NCBI GenBank assembly: GCA_964473155.1
Contig: CAYYNT010000026.1
Location: 1 to 51,106, forward strand
Source of the DNA: JAJFUG01 sp964473155
GTDB taxonomy: Bacteria > Gemmatimonadota > Glassbacteria > GWA2-58-10
DNA: 51,106 nt
Direction: 5' to 3'
Position numbers and translations under genes: made by a program. The first letter of the stretch is position 1; the number at the start of each line of letters is the position of its first letter. Positions 1-8,385 of the stretch are shown one piece after another. The notes below the pieces were generated by a model. It was not told the origin of the DNA, did not search any database, and saw only the letters and a list, made by a program, of their open reading frames with translations.

Positions 1-2
1 AC

Positions 3-71
3 AGCAACGATGACCCACCTTTTGTGAACCGGATCGTGCCTGAACTCAGCCAATGCAGTCTCGCTTTTTAA
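3..71 (+). CDS. possible 3' end of an upstream gene
   Basis: One forward frame is open from the window edge to a TAA at 69-71 and reads as a plausible C-terminal tail (residues include NRIVPELSQ). Only 22 residues are visible, so no family can be named. It could equally be chance. The following 300 bases (72-372) hold no gene that I can support. Confidence 0.22.
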   Translation, partial: SNDDPPFVNRIVPELSQCSLAF

Positions 72-372
72 GGGTTGTCCGAGCGTTGAAAAAAAGCCTG
101 ATCATTGTTTTTATGCCACGGAACAGATGAATAATATCTCATTTATTGTAGACCAAAGCCCAACGGGTGTCAATGGGATAGGCAGGCAGCGCCGGGGGAC
201 GTGCATTCCGGATTGTTCCAGGCGGACAAGGGATGAATTGCAGGAAGTCATTCTACGAAAATGACGGACCTCATTATAAGGCAAGCGAATGCAAGGTTGG
301 CCTAAAGGACATGCACAGTTTTCCCGATATTTTTTCTGGAGAAGTATTTGTTTATTAAGGATGAAGGTTGTC

Positions 373-401
373 TTGACAGTCTGGAACAGGTGGAATATAA
401 T
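373..401 (+). promoter_or_regulatory. consensus sigma-70 promoter
   Basis: TTGACA at 373-378 and TATAAT at 396-401 are separated by exactly 17 bases: both hexamers match the bacterial housekeeping consensus perfectly. Transcription would start near 408, leaving a leader of about 75 bases before the ATG at 482. This is seen directly; activity is inferred. Confidence 0.8.
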
Positions 402-481
402 AGTTTTGCACGGTCGAATCGAAGGCGGAATTCTTTGTCCTGAGTTGAAAACAGCGGGCTGAAATTCCGGGATGGCCTTGA

Positions 482-1006
482 ATGGATGAAATTAAGGAAT
501 CGATAGACGACCTGATCGAGGAAACCTGTCTGCGCGCGTTGACCGACGATCAGGTGGAGAAACGGGTCCGCAGGTTCACAGAACTTTGCGAGCAGATTAT
601 CAGAGGCCGTATAGAAAACCAGCGGAAAAAGCAGACATTGCTGGACCGTCTGGAAATCATGAAATGCTTCTACAATCATTCCTCGGTCCAGAAAATCTAT
701 GGTCCCGGCTCGGCCAAGGAAATGGGGGAGTCACAGCGCAACAAGCGCCTTGAGAACATTGTCCGTCGCCGTAGACTGGCTCTTCAGATGATCGAGAAGA
801 CCGATCCTGAAACAGCCGTTGAGATACAGAAACATCTGGAAACAGAACTGATTGCGCGGCCGGAGCATCGACACGCCCAAATCCAGGCTCAGGTTCAGGA
901 AATAACTTCGAAAGAGCCCCTCACAAACAGCCACTGGTTTTTCCTCTATTTCAACCTCCTGCTGCTTGCCGGTCTGGTTACGGCTATTCTGACGCTGGTG
1001 CGCTGA
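482..1006 (+). CDS. hypothetical tail-anchored membrane protein
   Basis: The 174-residue product is mostly charged helix (rich in E, K, R, Q and with coiled-coil-like stretches) and ends in one hydrophobic segment at about residues 150-171 followed by a final VR. That layout suggests a cytoplasmic helical domain anchored by its C-terminus. I do not recognise the family. It sits directly downstream of a perfect promoter (373-401) and ahead of the threonine synthase gene on the same strand. No strong Shine-Dalgarno precedes the ATG at 482, so the exact start is less certain than the reading frame. Confidence 0.75.
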   Translation: MDEIKESIDDLIEETCLRALTDDQVEKRVRRFTELCEQIIRGRIENQRKKQTLLDRLEIMKCFYNHSSVQKIYGPGSAKEMGESQRNKRLENIVRRRRLALQMIEKTDPETAVEIQKHLETELIARPEHRHAQIQAQVQEITSKEPLTNSHWFFLYFNLLLLAGLVTAILTLVR

Positions 1007-1099
1007 ACCGTTTTATCATTGACTGACACGCGGCCGTCTCTTAGCTTTACAAGTCATTTTTTAAAATATTCAGCATCCTCGCGGGAGAATTGTTTGTAG

Positions 1100-2470
1100 A
1101 TGAGCCACCACTGCTGGTTTCAGTGTATCAATCCCGAATGCCGGGAAAAGTATCCGATTAACTCGGTAATATACACCTGTGAGCGTTGCGGCAACCTTCT
1201 GGAGGTTACGCACGACATGCGGGCGCTGGCGGAATCGCACGACGCGGCGGGCTGGAAACAGCTTTTTGACCGCAGATACAAGACCGCCGAGTGGCCTTAC
1301 GGAAGCGCAATCTGGGGCAAGAAGGAATGGGTCTGCCCGGCGGTGGAAGACAGCAACGTGGTCTCGATGTACGAGGGCGGATCGAACCTGTTCTGGGCTG
1401 AGCGCCTGGGGCGGATGATCGGGATCGGGGACCTGTGGATCAAGCTGTGCGGAAACAGCCACACCGGAAGTTTCAAGGACCTGGGGATGACCGTGCTGGT
1501 CTCGATGGTCAAGCAGATGATCTCGGAGGGGACCGATATCCAGGCCGTGGCCTGCGCCTCCACCGGGGACACCTCGGCGGCGCTGGCCGCGTATGCCGCC
1601 TGCGCTGGAATCCCATCGATAGTGTTCCTGCCGAAAGGCAAGATTTCGACCGCCCAGCTCATTCAGCCGATTTCGAACGGAGCGATCACCCTGTGCCTGG
1701 ACACTGATTTCGACGGGTGCATGGCGATTGTGAAAGAGGTGACAAAAGAGAAGCGGATTTATCTTGCCAACTCGATGAACAGCCTTCGGATCGAAGGGCA
1801 GAAAACGGTGTCGATCGAGATCGCGCAGCAGTTCGAGTGGCAGATCCCGGACGTTGTGGTGATACCGGGCGGGAACCTTGGCAACGTGAGCGCCCTGGGC
1901 AAGGGTTTCGACATGCTGCTGGAACTGGGTCTGGCAGAGAAGAAACCGCGGATCGTTGTGGCTCAGGCGGCCAAGGCCAATCCGCTGTATCAGAGCTACA
2001 AGACGGGCTTCCGTGAATTTCATCCCGTAACCGCGGGCAAGACGCTGGCAAGCGCGATACAGATAGGCAACCCGGTGAGTTTCAAAAAGGCGGTGGATGC
2101 GCTGCGGAAATATGATGGAATAGTGGAACAGGCGACCGAGGACGAGCTGGCCAATGCCTGCGCCCTGGGTGACCGGACCGGACTTTTCAACTGTCCGCAC
2201 ACCGGAGTGGCGCTGGCGGTGACGCTCAAGCTGGTGCACCGGGGCGTTATCAAGCCAAGCGACCGGGTGGTGGTTATCTCGACCGCCCATGGCCTTAAGT
2301 TCACGGAGTTCAAGACCGAATATCACCGTGCGAATCTGGCTGAGGTCAAGTCGCACTATATGAACAATCTGGTGGAACTGCCCGCGGATGTATCCACGGT
2401 TCGGCGGGCGATAGACGAACAGGTGCGCCGTCATCAGGATCTGTCGGTCGACTGGAACATCTGGAAATAG
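1100..2470 (+). CDS. thrC: threonine synthase
   Basis: Pyridoxal-phosphate enzyme of fold type II converting O-phosphohomoserine to threonine and phosphate, the last step of threonine synthesis in the cytoplasm. The 456 residues begin with a zinc-ribbon-like segment (C9, C14, C27, C30), a feature of the bacterial/archaeal threonine synthase branch. The PLP lysine lies in HTGSFKDLG (K126). A glycine-rich phosphate-binding loop (PGGNLGN) follows near residue 260. The start is supported by GGGAGA about ten bases upstream. The length fits the family. It is followed after 38 bases by the PTS IIA-like gene, so the two may be co-transcribed, although a metabolic link is not obvious. No threonine attenuator is visible upstream. 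Confidence 0.93.
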   Translation: MSHHCWFQCINPECREKYPINSVIYTCERCGNLLEVTHDMRALAESHDAAGWKQLFDRRYKTAEWPYGSAIWGKKEWVCPAVEDSNVVSMYEGGSNLFWAERLGRMIGIGDLWIKLCGNSHTGSFKDLGMTVLVSMVKQMISEGTDIQAVACASTGDTSAALAAYAACAGIPSIVFLPKGKISTAQLIQPISNGAITLCLDTDFDGCMAIVKEVTKEKRIYLANSMNSLRIEGQKTVSIEIAQQFEWQIPDVVVIPGGNLGNVSALGKGFDMLLELGLAEKKPRIVVAQAAKANPLYQSYKTGFREFHPVTAGKTLASAIQIGNPVSFKKAVDALRKYDGIVEQATEDELANACALGDRTGLFNCPHTGVALAVTLKLVHRGVIKPSDRVVVISTAHGLKFTEFKTEYHRANLAEVKSHYMNNLVELPADVSTVRRAIDEQVRRHQDLSVDWNIWK

Positions 2471-2508
2471 AACTTATAACCTGCAACCAGAAGCAGGAAA
2501 GAGCCGGT

Positions 2509-2976
2509 ATGAAATTGATGGATTTTGTATCTCCAGCCAACGTGATTCTGGACCTGGATGGAAACAGCAAGGAAGAACTGCTCGGCCGGATGGTGCAGAA
2601 ACTGCTCGATGCAGGCAAGATAAAAGACCCCTCCAGGCTGCTGGCCAGTCTGATGGAGCGGGAGAGGGTTATGACCACGGGCATCGGGCGCGGCATTGCG
2701 GTGCCGCACGCGATATCGGCCGAGGTTTCGGAGCAGTTGATCGTTCTGGGCCGCGCTCCCCGTGGCGTCGACTACGATTCGCTGGATCGCGCTCCGGTCC
2801 ATTTCGTTTTTCTGCTGGTAGGTTCTCCCGCCTCCAGTGACCGTCATCTTAAGACCCTTGCCCGGATCAGCCGTCTTATCCAGCACTCGAATTTCATCGA
2901 AGAAATCAAACAAGCCGCAACAGTGGAAGATATCCTGCGCATCCTTTCCGAGGAAGACGCCAAACACAAGGGCTGA
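2509..2976 (+). CDS. PTS IIA / PtsN-like protein
   Basis: The 155-residue protein has the fructose/mannitol-type EIIA fold features: an N-terminal region with LDLDGNSKEELL, the segment GIGRGIAVPHA containing the phospho-acceptor histidine (in AVPHA, about residue 67), and a C-terminal LARISRLIQ stretch typical of the nitrogen-PTS IIA family. No sugar-specific IIB or IIC gene is nearby, so a regulatory PtsN-like role is likelier than sugar uptake. In proteobacteria, PtsN regulates potassium transport. Here the gene stands upstream of a PII-like gene (6-base gap) and two cation:proton antiporters, which fits an ion-transport regulatory role (inference). Confidence 0.88.
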   Translation: MKLMDFVSPANVILDLDGNSKEELLGRMVQKLLDAGKIKDPSRLLASLMERERVMTTGIGRGIAVPHAISAEVSEQLIVLGRAPRGVDYDSLDRAPVHFVFLLVGSPASSDRHLKTLARISRLIQHSNFIEEIKQAATVEDILRILSEEDAKHKG

Positions 2977-2982
2977 TCCGTC

Positions 2983-3327
2983 ATGCCGCTGCTGATGGTT
3001 TTCGTGCTCAACCGGGAGGAGCTTCTGGAGGAGGTGCTTTCCGGGTTCCTGGAAATCGGGATCGGGGGAGCGACAATCCTCGACAGCATGGGCATGGGGC
3101 GCGTGTTGAGCAACGACATCCCGATTTTTGCGGGCCTGCAGGGGATGCTTTCCGGCGGGCGTCCGCACAACAAGACAATCCTTTCCGTGCTGCCGGACCG
3201 CGCGGTATTCGAGAAGGCGGCGGAGCTGATCGAGGATGTATGCGGCAGCCTGGAAGAGCCGGGCAACGGCATCCTGATGGCCCTGCCGCTGGAAGCGGTC
3301 AAAGGTTTGAGATTGTCCTCCGATTGA
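2983..3327 (+). CDS. PII-like (nitrogen-regulatory fold) protein
   Basis: The 114-residue product has the length and beta-alpha-beta pattern of PII-like trimeric sensors: it opens with a hydrophobic strand and helix (PLLMVFVLNREELLEEVL), has a flexible central loop (GGRPHNKTI) where PII proteins carry the T-loop, and ends with a further strand (NGILMALPLEAVKGL). The residues that define classical GlnB/GlnK are not present, so the ligand is unknown. It starts six bases after the PTS IIA-like gene and is probably in the same operon. A regulatory subunit for the downstream antiporters is a reasonable inference, not shown by sequence. Confidence 0.65.
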   Translation: MPLLMVFVLNREELLEEVLSGFLEIGIGGATILDSMGMGRVLSNDIPIFAGLQGMLSGGRPHNKTILSVLPDRAVFEKAAELIEDVCGSLEEPGNGILMALPLEAVKGLRLSSD

Positions 3328-3363
3328 TAAAGCTGCCTTTCCTGATATGTAAGAAATTTCCTG

Positions 3364-3388
3364 TTGCACCATTCTGCATTTAGTGCAA
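3364..3388. promoter_or_regulatory. inverted repeat upstream of AAA ATPase
   Basis: TTGCAC (3364-3369) and GTGCAA (3383-3388) form perfect 6-base arms around 13 bases, in an AT-rich 109-base gap just upstream of the ATPase gene. It could be an operator or a weak hairpin; there is no T tract for a terminator. Confidence 0.4.
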
Positions 3389-3436
3389 TAATAATAAATA
3401 AATAGAAATCTGTAACTTGGAACTGAGAGTCCGGCT

Positions 3437-4630
3437 ATGGCCAAAGAATATTCCCCTTTTACTCCTGGTATACCAGTTCCCATCGAGTTTTTCGTCGGCA
3501 GATCTCAGGAAATAGGTGCAATAGTCTCCAGCGTGAAAAAATCCGTCAAGCTCAATACTATCGAGCGTCTTTTTGTCAAGGGGGACAGGGGAATAGGAAA
3601 AAGCTCGATCTGTAATTACGCTTTGAATGTAGTGGAAAAGGATTTGGCCGTATTGGGCCTTCATGTGTATATGGGTGGAGTTAATACCTGCGAGGAGATG
3701 ATAAGGAGGATATTCGAAAGACTGTTAAGGGAGAGCGTGAACAAGCCGTGGTATTCGAAGGTGAAAAATTTTCTTGGAAACCATGTCCGGCAGCTGGACC
3801 TTTTCGGGATAAGTGTGGAGTTTTCGGCCTCGGATCAACAGCTTGAAAGAGTAGTGAACGACTTTCTCCCAGCCTTACGAAACCTGCTTAATCAACTGGC
3901 GGAGGAGAAGAAAGGCATATTGCTTATTCTTGATGATATCAATGGCATAGTGACTAATCCACGCTTTGCAAACTGGTTGAAAAGTTTTGTCGATGAAAGC
4001 GCGACATCCAGAGATCCCATCCCATTGACGCTTGTGCTTGTAGGCATTCCTGAGAGGCGGGATCAGCTTGTCCAGAACCAGCCTTCCCTGGATCGCGTTT
4101 TCGATATTGTTGAAATAAACAAGTTCTCCGAACCGGAGACAAAAGAGTTTTTTATTCGTGCTTTTGGGAAAGTCAATGTCAAAGTGGAAGATAAAGCTTT
4201 AGATAACCTGTGGTTCTGGTCAGAAGGATACCCTGTTTTCATGCATGAGCTTGGTGATGCGGTGTTCAAGCAGGACAGCGATGATAATATCGACAGCATG
4301 GATGCCAACTTGGGAACAATCAGGGCGGTAAGTGTCATTGGCACAAAATATATCGAGACGAAAATCCTAACTGCAATCCGTAGCGATAACTACAGGCATA
4401 TTCTTACTAAAATTGTTGGTAAGCTGGGGTATAACTTCAGCCGGAAGGAAGCCATAGAGCATCTTTCGTCTTCTGAGATGAAAGTATTCGATAATTTCCT
4501 TCGCCGTATGGAAAACCTGGGCGTGATACTTAAGGATAAAAACAAAGATGCGGGCAGCTACAGGTTCTCGAGTGAACTGTATCATTTATTTTTCATGTTA
4601 CAGGCCGGACCCCGCAGTCAGTCCAGTTGA
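3437..4630 (+). CDS. AAA-type ATPase (ORC/CDC6- or STAND-like)
   Basis: A 397-residue P-loop ATPase. It begins with a segment typical of these proteins (PVPIEFFVGRSQEI), then Walker A GDRGIGKSS (residues 49-57, K55) and Walker B LLILDDI (about residues 155-161). A sensor-like VLVGIPE follows near residue 201. The last third resembles a winged-helix region (LTKIVGKLGY...FLRRMENLGVILKD). Such ATPases occur alone or in defence and regulatory contexts; no effector domain is present here. Its base composition is visibly more AT-rich than its neighbours, and it interrupts a set of ion-transport-related genes, which suggests acquisition by transfer. The specific function is unknown. Confidence 0.8.
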   Translation: MAKEYSPFTPGIPVPIEFFVGRSQEIGAIVSSVKKSVKLNTIERLFVKGDRGIGKSSICNYALNVVEKDLAVLGLHVYMGGVNTCEEMIRRIFERLLRESVNKPWYSKVKNFLGNHVRQLDLFGISVEFSASDQQLERVVNDFLPALRNLLNQLAEEKKGILLILDDINGIVTNPRFANWLKSFVDESATSRDPIPLTLVLVGIPERRDQLVQNQPSLDRVFDIVEINKFSEPETKEFFIRAFGKVNVKVEDKALDNLWFWSEGYPVFMHELGDAVFKQDSDDNIDSMDANLGTIRAVSVIGTKYIETKILTAIRSDNYRHILTKIVGKLGYNFSRKEAIEHLSSSEMKVFDNFLRRMENLGVILKDKNKDAGSYRFSSELYHLFFMLQAGPRSQSS

Positions 4631-4655
4631 TCTCATGGTTTTTAATCCTCAATAA

Positions 4656-4685
4656 TTTACCTGCCTTGCCCGCCTGTGATACAAT
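4656..4685 (+). promoter_or_regulatory. candidate promoter for antiporter genes
   Basis: TTTACC (4656-4661) and TACAAT (4680-4685) are 18 bases apart, about 55 bases upstream of the first antiporter start. The match is moderate, so this is tentative. Confidence 0.35.
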
Positions 4686-4739
4686 TCTGTACGTTCTATC
4701 AAGTTTGACCAGCCTGAACCATATACAGTGGACAGTTGA

Positions 4740-5969
4740 ATGACCGAATCAAGCCGGACCATACTGGCCGTACTGGCGGCGATCCTGGTGGCTCTCGCCG
4801 GAGGCCGCCTTCTGCTGCGCACGCGGTCCGGGCAGAAGCCAGGTTATTTCCGCTTCGCATCGGCTTTTTATCTGAGCCTGGGTCTGGCTGCCGGAAGCCA
4901 GGGTTTTTCGCTCCTGAGCGACAGCCTTCTGCAAAACCTGGAACCGGTCAAGGAGTTGGCCCTGGGCTGGATCGGGCTGCTGTTCGGCCTTCAACTGAAC
5001 TGGAAGAAGCTGGAGCGTGTTCCACCCCTTTTTTTTCGCACACTTCTGTTTGAATCCATGGCCAGCATGACCCTGGCGGGTGTGTCGCTCTGGTTTCTGG
5101 CAAAACGGTTCGGCTGGCCGGGCGGTCAGGCTGAAACGCTAATCGCGGTGGCGCTGTTGTCAGCGCTGGCCGGAGTGAGCAGTCCCACGGCCACGGCCCT
5201 GGCCGCATCGGCCGGTGGCCGCGCCCGTCCACGCCTGGCGCATCTGGCGCATTTCGTTTCGAGCCTCGACCCTCTTCTGCCTCTTGTGCTGTTCGCGCTG
5301 GCCGCCGGATACACCCATGCGACCGGCGGAGGAACCCTGGCGGCGCTGATCTGGCTGGCGGCCTCGCTGCTGACCGGACTGATAATGGGACTGCTGTTTT
5401 ACTCATTCGCCAGGCACCGTCACAATGAGCGCGAGCTGACCATGATGATAATCGCGTTCGCGGTGTTTTCCGGTGGGCTGGCCTCGTGTCTCGGGCTGTC
5501 GAGCCTTTTCACGGCGGCGGTGACGGGAGCCGTGCTGACCAACCTCGTCCCGGCCGCGGAGCGGGTTTTCAGGGCCCTGGCCGCGCGGGAGAAGCCGATT
5601 CTCGTGCTGTTGTTAGTGCTGACCGGGGCGGACTGGCGTATCGGTGAGGCGGCCGGTCCGGAAACCGTGGCTTGTTTGCTTATTGTTTACCTGGCAGCCC
5701 GGATTGCGGCGAAAACGATCACGATGGCCCTGAGCACAGGGAAGGGGTCCGCGGGTTTCGAGCCGGGGGCCTGGCGCGGCGGTCTGGCGTTGTTAGGGGA
5801 GGGCGGGATGAGCGTGGCCATTCTGGCCAACTGCCAGATACTGTTCAAACCGGATCTGTCGGCGACCGTGGTGACAGTGGGGTTGCTGGCAGTGATCTGC
5901 ATGGAGCTCGTATCGGCCCGGGCGGCGCGGAGCGCGCTTTTTACGGGCAATGAGCCGGAGGGAAAATGA
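4740..5969 (+). CDS. cation:proton antiporter (first of pair)
   Basis: A 409-residue polytopic membrane protein with about 11-12 hydrophobic segments and the overall pattern of the CPA superfamily (KefB/NhaP-like membrane domain): GLAAGSQGFSLLSDSLLQ near the start, a central region with SALAGVSSPTATALAAS that corresponds to an unwound helix, and a late GEGGMSVAIL segment. No TrkA-N or other cytoplasmic regulatory domain is fused. It ends in a 4-base ATGA overlap with a second antiporter of the same class, so the two are translationally coupled and may act as partners. The substrate ion (Na+ or K+) cannot be read from sequence. The ATG at 4740 is the first start after a plausible promoter. Confidence 0.82.
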   Translation: MTESSRTILAVLAAILVALAGGRLLLRTRSGQKPGYFRFASAFYLSLGLAAGSQGFSLLSDSLLQNLEPVKELALGWIGLLFGLQLNWKKLERVPPLFFRTLLFESMASMTLAGVSLWFLAKRFGWPGGQAETLIAVALLSALAGVSSPTATALAASAGGRARPRLAHLAHFVSSLDPLLPLVLFALAAGYTHATGGGTLAALIWLAASLLTGLIMGLLFYSFARHRHNERELTMMIIAFAVFSGGLASCLGLSSLFTAAVTGAVLTNLVPAAERVFRALAAREKPILVLLLVLTGADWRIGEAAGPETVACLLIVYLAARIAAKTITMALSTGKGSAGFEPGAWRGGLALLGEGGMSVAILANCQILFKPDLSATVVTVGLLAVICMELVSARAARSALFTGNEPEGK

Positions 5970-7249
5970 GCCGCCTGTTTTCGCTTCTGGCGTTGATAAC
6001 GCTGATGCTCCTGGTGCTGCATCTGCCGCTGGAGAGCGGCGCCACGCTGAGCCTGAGCCTCGGTTTCCTTATGTTAGGCGGTTTTCTTCTGGGCAAACTG
6101 GCCCGTCTGGCCGGTCTGCCGGGAATCACAGGTTATCTTTTCGCGGGCATCATATTCGGACCGTACGCGGCCGGTTTCCTTGACAGCCGCGCGGTGGAGG
6201 GACTGAGTCCGATCAATTCGTTCGCCCTGGGCCTGATCGCCCTGACTGCGGGCGGAGAGGTGGACCTGCGCAAGGTGCGTGAGAGGCTCGCCTCGTATGC
6301 GATGATTACGGGCGGGCAGGTTCTCGTGACACTGGCCGGAACAGGAACGGTCATGTTCCTGACAGCCCGCTGGTTCGGCCCGGGGTTGTCCACAGCGGAT
6401 TGCCTCGTGTTCGGGCTGCTGTTCGGGGTGTCATCCCTTACCACCAGCCCGGCGGCGACCGTTGCGGTGATCGTGGAAAGCGGCGCGAGGGGAAGGCTCA
6501 GCGAACTGGCGCTGGGGATAACCATCCTGAAAGACATCCTGGTGGTGGTCTGTTTCGCGATCGGGCTGGCGGCCGGAGTGCAGCTTCTGGGACTGGAGGG
6601 TGCGGGAGACGGCGGCCTGGCATTGAAACTGGCCCGCGAGATCGGAGGATCGGCGGCCGCTGGAGTGTTGCTGGCCGGAGTTGTACTGCTCTGGATGCGC
6701 CACGTGCGGACCGAACTGCCGCTGTTTATAATCGCGGTAAGTTTTCTGACCTCGGAACTGGCGGCCCACCTGCACCTTCACACACTTCTTATCTGCATGT
6801 GCGCCGGTCTGCTGATAAACAACCTGTCGAACCGCGGACGGGAGTTCGTGGAGGCGATAGAGCGCGGGGCGCTGCCAATCTACGTGGTTTTTTTCGCGAT
6901 TGCCGGGGCCAGGATAAACCTGGGCCGTCTGGCGGCGGGCTGGGAACTGGCGGCGGCGCTGGTGTTGAGCCGGACGCTGTTCGTGTGGCTGGGCGCGACG
7001 CTCGGGGCGCGCGCGGCGGGGGAAAGCCCCGCGATACGAAACAAGGTCTGGATGGGCCTTCTGAGCCAGTCGGGAGTGGCGCTCAGCCTGGCGGTGATAG
7101 TATCGTCGACTTTCCCGGCCTGGGGGCCGCTGTACCGTGACGTGCTGATCGGCTCGATAGCTGTTTTCGAAACCGCCGGACCGGTGCTGTTCAAGCTGGC
7201 CCTGAGCCGCAACGGGGAAACCGCCGAGGCGCGCGGCGCGGGCGGTTGA
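5966..7249 (+). CDS. cation:proton antiporter (second of pair)
   Basis: A 427-residue CPA2-like membrane transporter: it shows the family's LPGITGYLFAGIIFGPY opening (about residues 49-65), then LIALTAGGEVDL, LLFGVSSLTTSPAATVAV with the discontinuous helix, and a final LLSQSGVALSLAVIV segment. There is no C-terminal nucleotide-binding domain. The start codon overlaps the stop of the preceding antiporter by 4 bases, with GGAGGG just upstream. Paired antiporter genes next to PTS IIA and PII-like genes suggest a regulated ion-homeostasis module (inference). The gene converges on the small reverse gene at 7253-7678 with only three bases between them. Confidence 0.87.
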   Translation: MSRLFSLLALITLMLLVLHLPLESGATLSLSLGFLMLGGFLLGKLARLAGLPGITGYLFAGIIFGPYAAGFLDSRAVEGLSPINSFALGLIALTAGGEVDLRKVRERLASYAMITGGQVLVTLAGTGTVMFLTARWFGPGLSTADCLVFGLLFGVSSLTTSPAATVAVIVESGARGRLSELALGITILKDILVVVCFAIGLAAGVQLLGLEGAGDGGLALKLAREIGGSAAAGVLLAGVVLLWMRHVRTELPLFIIAVSFLTSELAAHLHLHTLLICMCAGLLINNLSNRGREFVEAIERGALPIYVVFFAIAGARINLGRLAAGWELAAALVLSRTLFVWLGATLGARAAGESPAIRNKVWMGLLSQSGVALSLAVIVSSTFPAWGPLYRDVLIGSIAVFETAGPVLFKLALSRNGETAEARGAGG

Positions 7250-7252
7250 GTT

Positions 7253-7678
7253 TCAGCCGATCTCGGGGGCCGGGCGGGCCAGGTCGCCGATACGCGGGTC
7301 CTCGAACGGCGCTATTCGTCCGCTCTCACCATCCACAACCTCGAGCAACGGCCCTCCCAGATAGCCGGGGATGGGCGACGGGCGCTCGACAATGAAAGCC
7401 GGCGTGATCGAGCGTAAGGAAGCTGTCTTTTTATACACTGCAATCACCTCGCCCAGACCCTTGATGGTTTCCCCCATAAGCTCTGGCGTGCTTTTGTCAG
7501 GCATGGAGTTGCTTTCCGGCCGGTAGACCTCGTAAACATCCCCGCGCTCCACCCCCAGATTCCGTCCCCGGTCAATGACCAGGTTGAAAGTGTCGAGCAC
7601 CTCGATCACGCGGGCCGGGGCCTCTGAACCCTCGTTGCCTGACCGTTCCACTCCATCGATAACGTCCTGCGCCTTCAT
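7253..7678 (-). CDS. hypothetical protein, FlgT C-terminal-like fold
   Basis: A 141-residue soluble protein without a signal peptide. Its core (RVIEVLDTFNLVIDRGRNLGVERGD spans about residues 23-47, then VYEVYRP) resembles the small beta-barrel repeats seen in FlgT C-terminal-like domains, in which a value such as GVERGD precedes a strand ending in VYR. It is transcribed away from the phage-particle cluster and converges on the antiporters. I cannot assign a function; a cell-envelope or nucleotide-related role would be guesswork. Confidence 0.65.
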   Translation of the reverse strand: MKAQDVIDGVERSGNEGSEAPARVIEVLDTFNLVIDRGRNLGVERGDVYEVYRPESNSMPDKSTPELMGETIKGLGEVIAVYKKTASLRSITPAFIVERPSPIPGYLGGPLLEVVDGESGRIAPFEDPRIGDLARPAPEIG

Positions 7679-7820
7679 CGCTCTCTCAACCTTTCAGTTC
7701 AGCCTGCATTTGAAACCGCATTTTCTTTTACCGGTCTATTCTACCGTCATTCCACAAAAAAGTAAAGCCTCGCTGCCATCAAGCTCAACGGCAACGGCGG
7801 GTGAATCGGTGAAAAATATT

Positions 7821-7838
7821 TTGAACCAAATGGTTCAA
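7821..7838. promoter_or_regulatory. 18-bp perfect dyad (operator candidate)
   Basis: TTGAACCA (7821-7828), AA, TGGTTCAA (7831-7838) is a perfect inverted repeat with 8-base arms. It lies in the 233-base gap between the divergent gene ending at 7678 and the first phage-cluster gene at 7912. Size and symmetry fit a helix-turn-helix dimer operator; no regulator gene is in the window. Poor promoter matches follow; an AATATAAC stretch near 7866-7873 could serve as a -10. Confidence 0.55.
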
Positions 7839-7911
7839 ACGCGCAAAACGAGCCAAGTGTGCTGGAATATAACACAAAACATTATTAAATTAGCGACGTA
7901 AAATACGAAAG

Positions 7912-8385
7912 GTGATTAAAAAAGCGGAGCATGAAAAAATGCCATACCTTCAATTCAAAAACCGGCTGATCGAGGAGCAGTGGAAAGGTGAGGGGATAAT
8001 TCATCCGGCGCTGCGGGTGATAGTCCGTGCGGCGGCGCTCTGGCACTGGCGCACGACCGGCCGCCCGGCCGTGCTGACCTGTGTCCTGCGCACGCGGCAA
8101 GAGCAGCGAGAGATCTACCCGGACCAGCCCGGGCGGCGTTCCCCGCACGAATTCGGCCGCGCGGCGGATTTAAGGACGCGCGGCCTGGACCAGGACGCCG
8201 CAAGGGCCTGGGAGGCCTGGATCAACTCGGCATTCGCTTATCTGGGGCATGCGGGCGCCCGGACCGCGCTGCTCCACGAGGTGAATTCACTGGGCGGGCA
8301 CCTGCACGTGCAGGTAGGACCTTCCGAGACCGTTCCTGTGCTGTTGAAGACAACCGAGAAACTCAAGGAGGCTAAGGACCTATGA
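7912..8385 (+). CDS. M15/VanY-like peptidase, phage endolysin
   Basis: A 157-residue LAS-type peptidoglycan peptidase. The zinc-site signature SxHxxGxAxD is complete (SPHEFGRAAD; H79 and D86) and the second half ends with GGHLHVQV (H130, H132). These enzymes cut peptide cross-links (D-Ala-D-Ala carboxypeptidase or L-Ala-D-Glu peptidase type), here most likely to release particles from the cell. The frame opens with GTG at 7912 preceded by GAAAGG; an internal ATG at 7939 is an alternative. It is the first gene of the phage-particle cluster and overlaps the next gene by 4 bases (ATGA). No signal peptide is present, so export depends on a holin. Confidence 0.82.
   Translation: MIKKAEHEKMPYLQFKNRLIEEQWKGEGIIHPALRVIVRAAALWHWRTTGRPAVLTCVLRTRQEQREIYPDQPGRRSPHEFGRAADLRTRGLDQDAARAWEAWINSAFAYLGHAGARTALLHEVNSLGGHLHVQVGPSETVPVLLKTTEKLKEAKDL

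Noticed and set aside
1070..2434. 454-codon minus ORF opposite threonine synthase
   Set aside because: Low-complexity Arg/His/Leu-rich translation without family features, fully antisense to a certain gene; typical GC-rich shadow frame.
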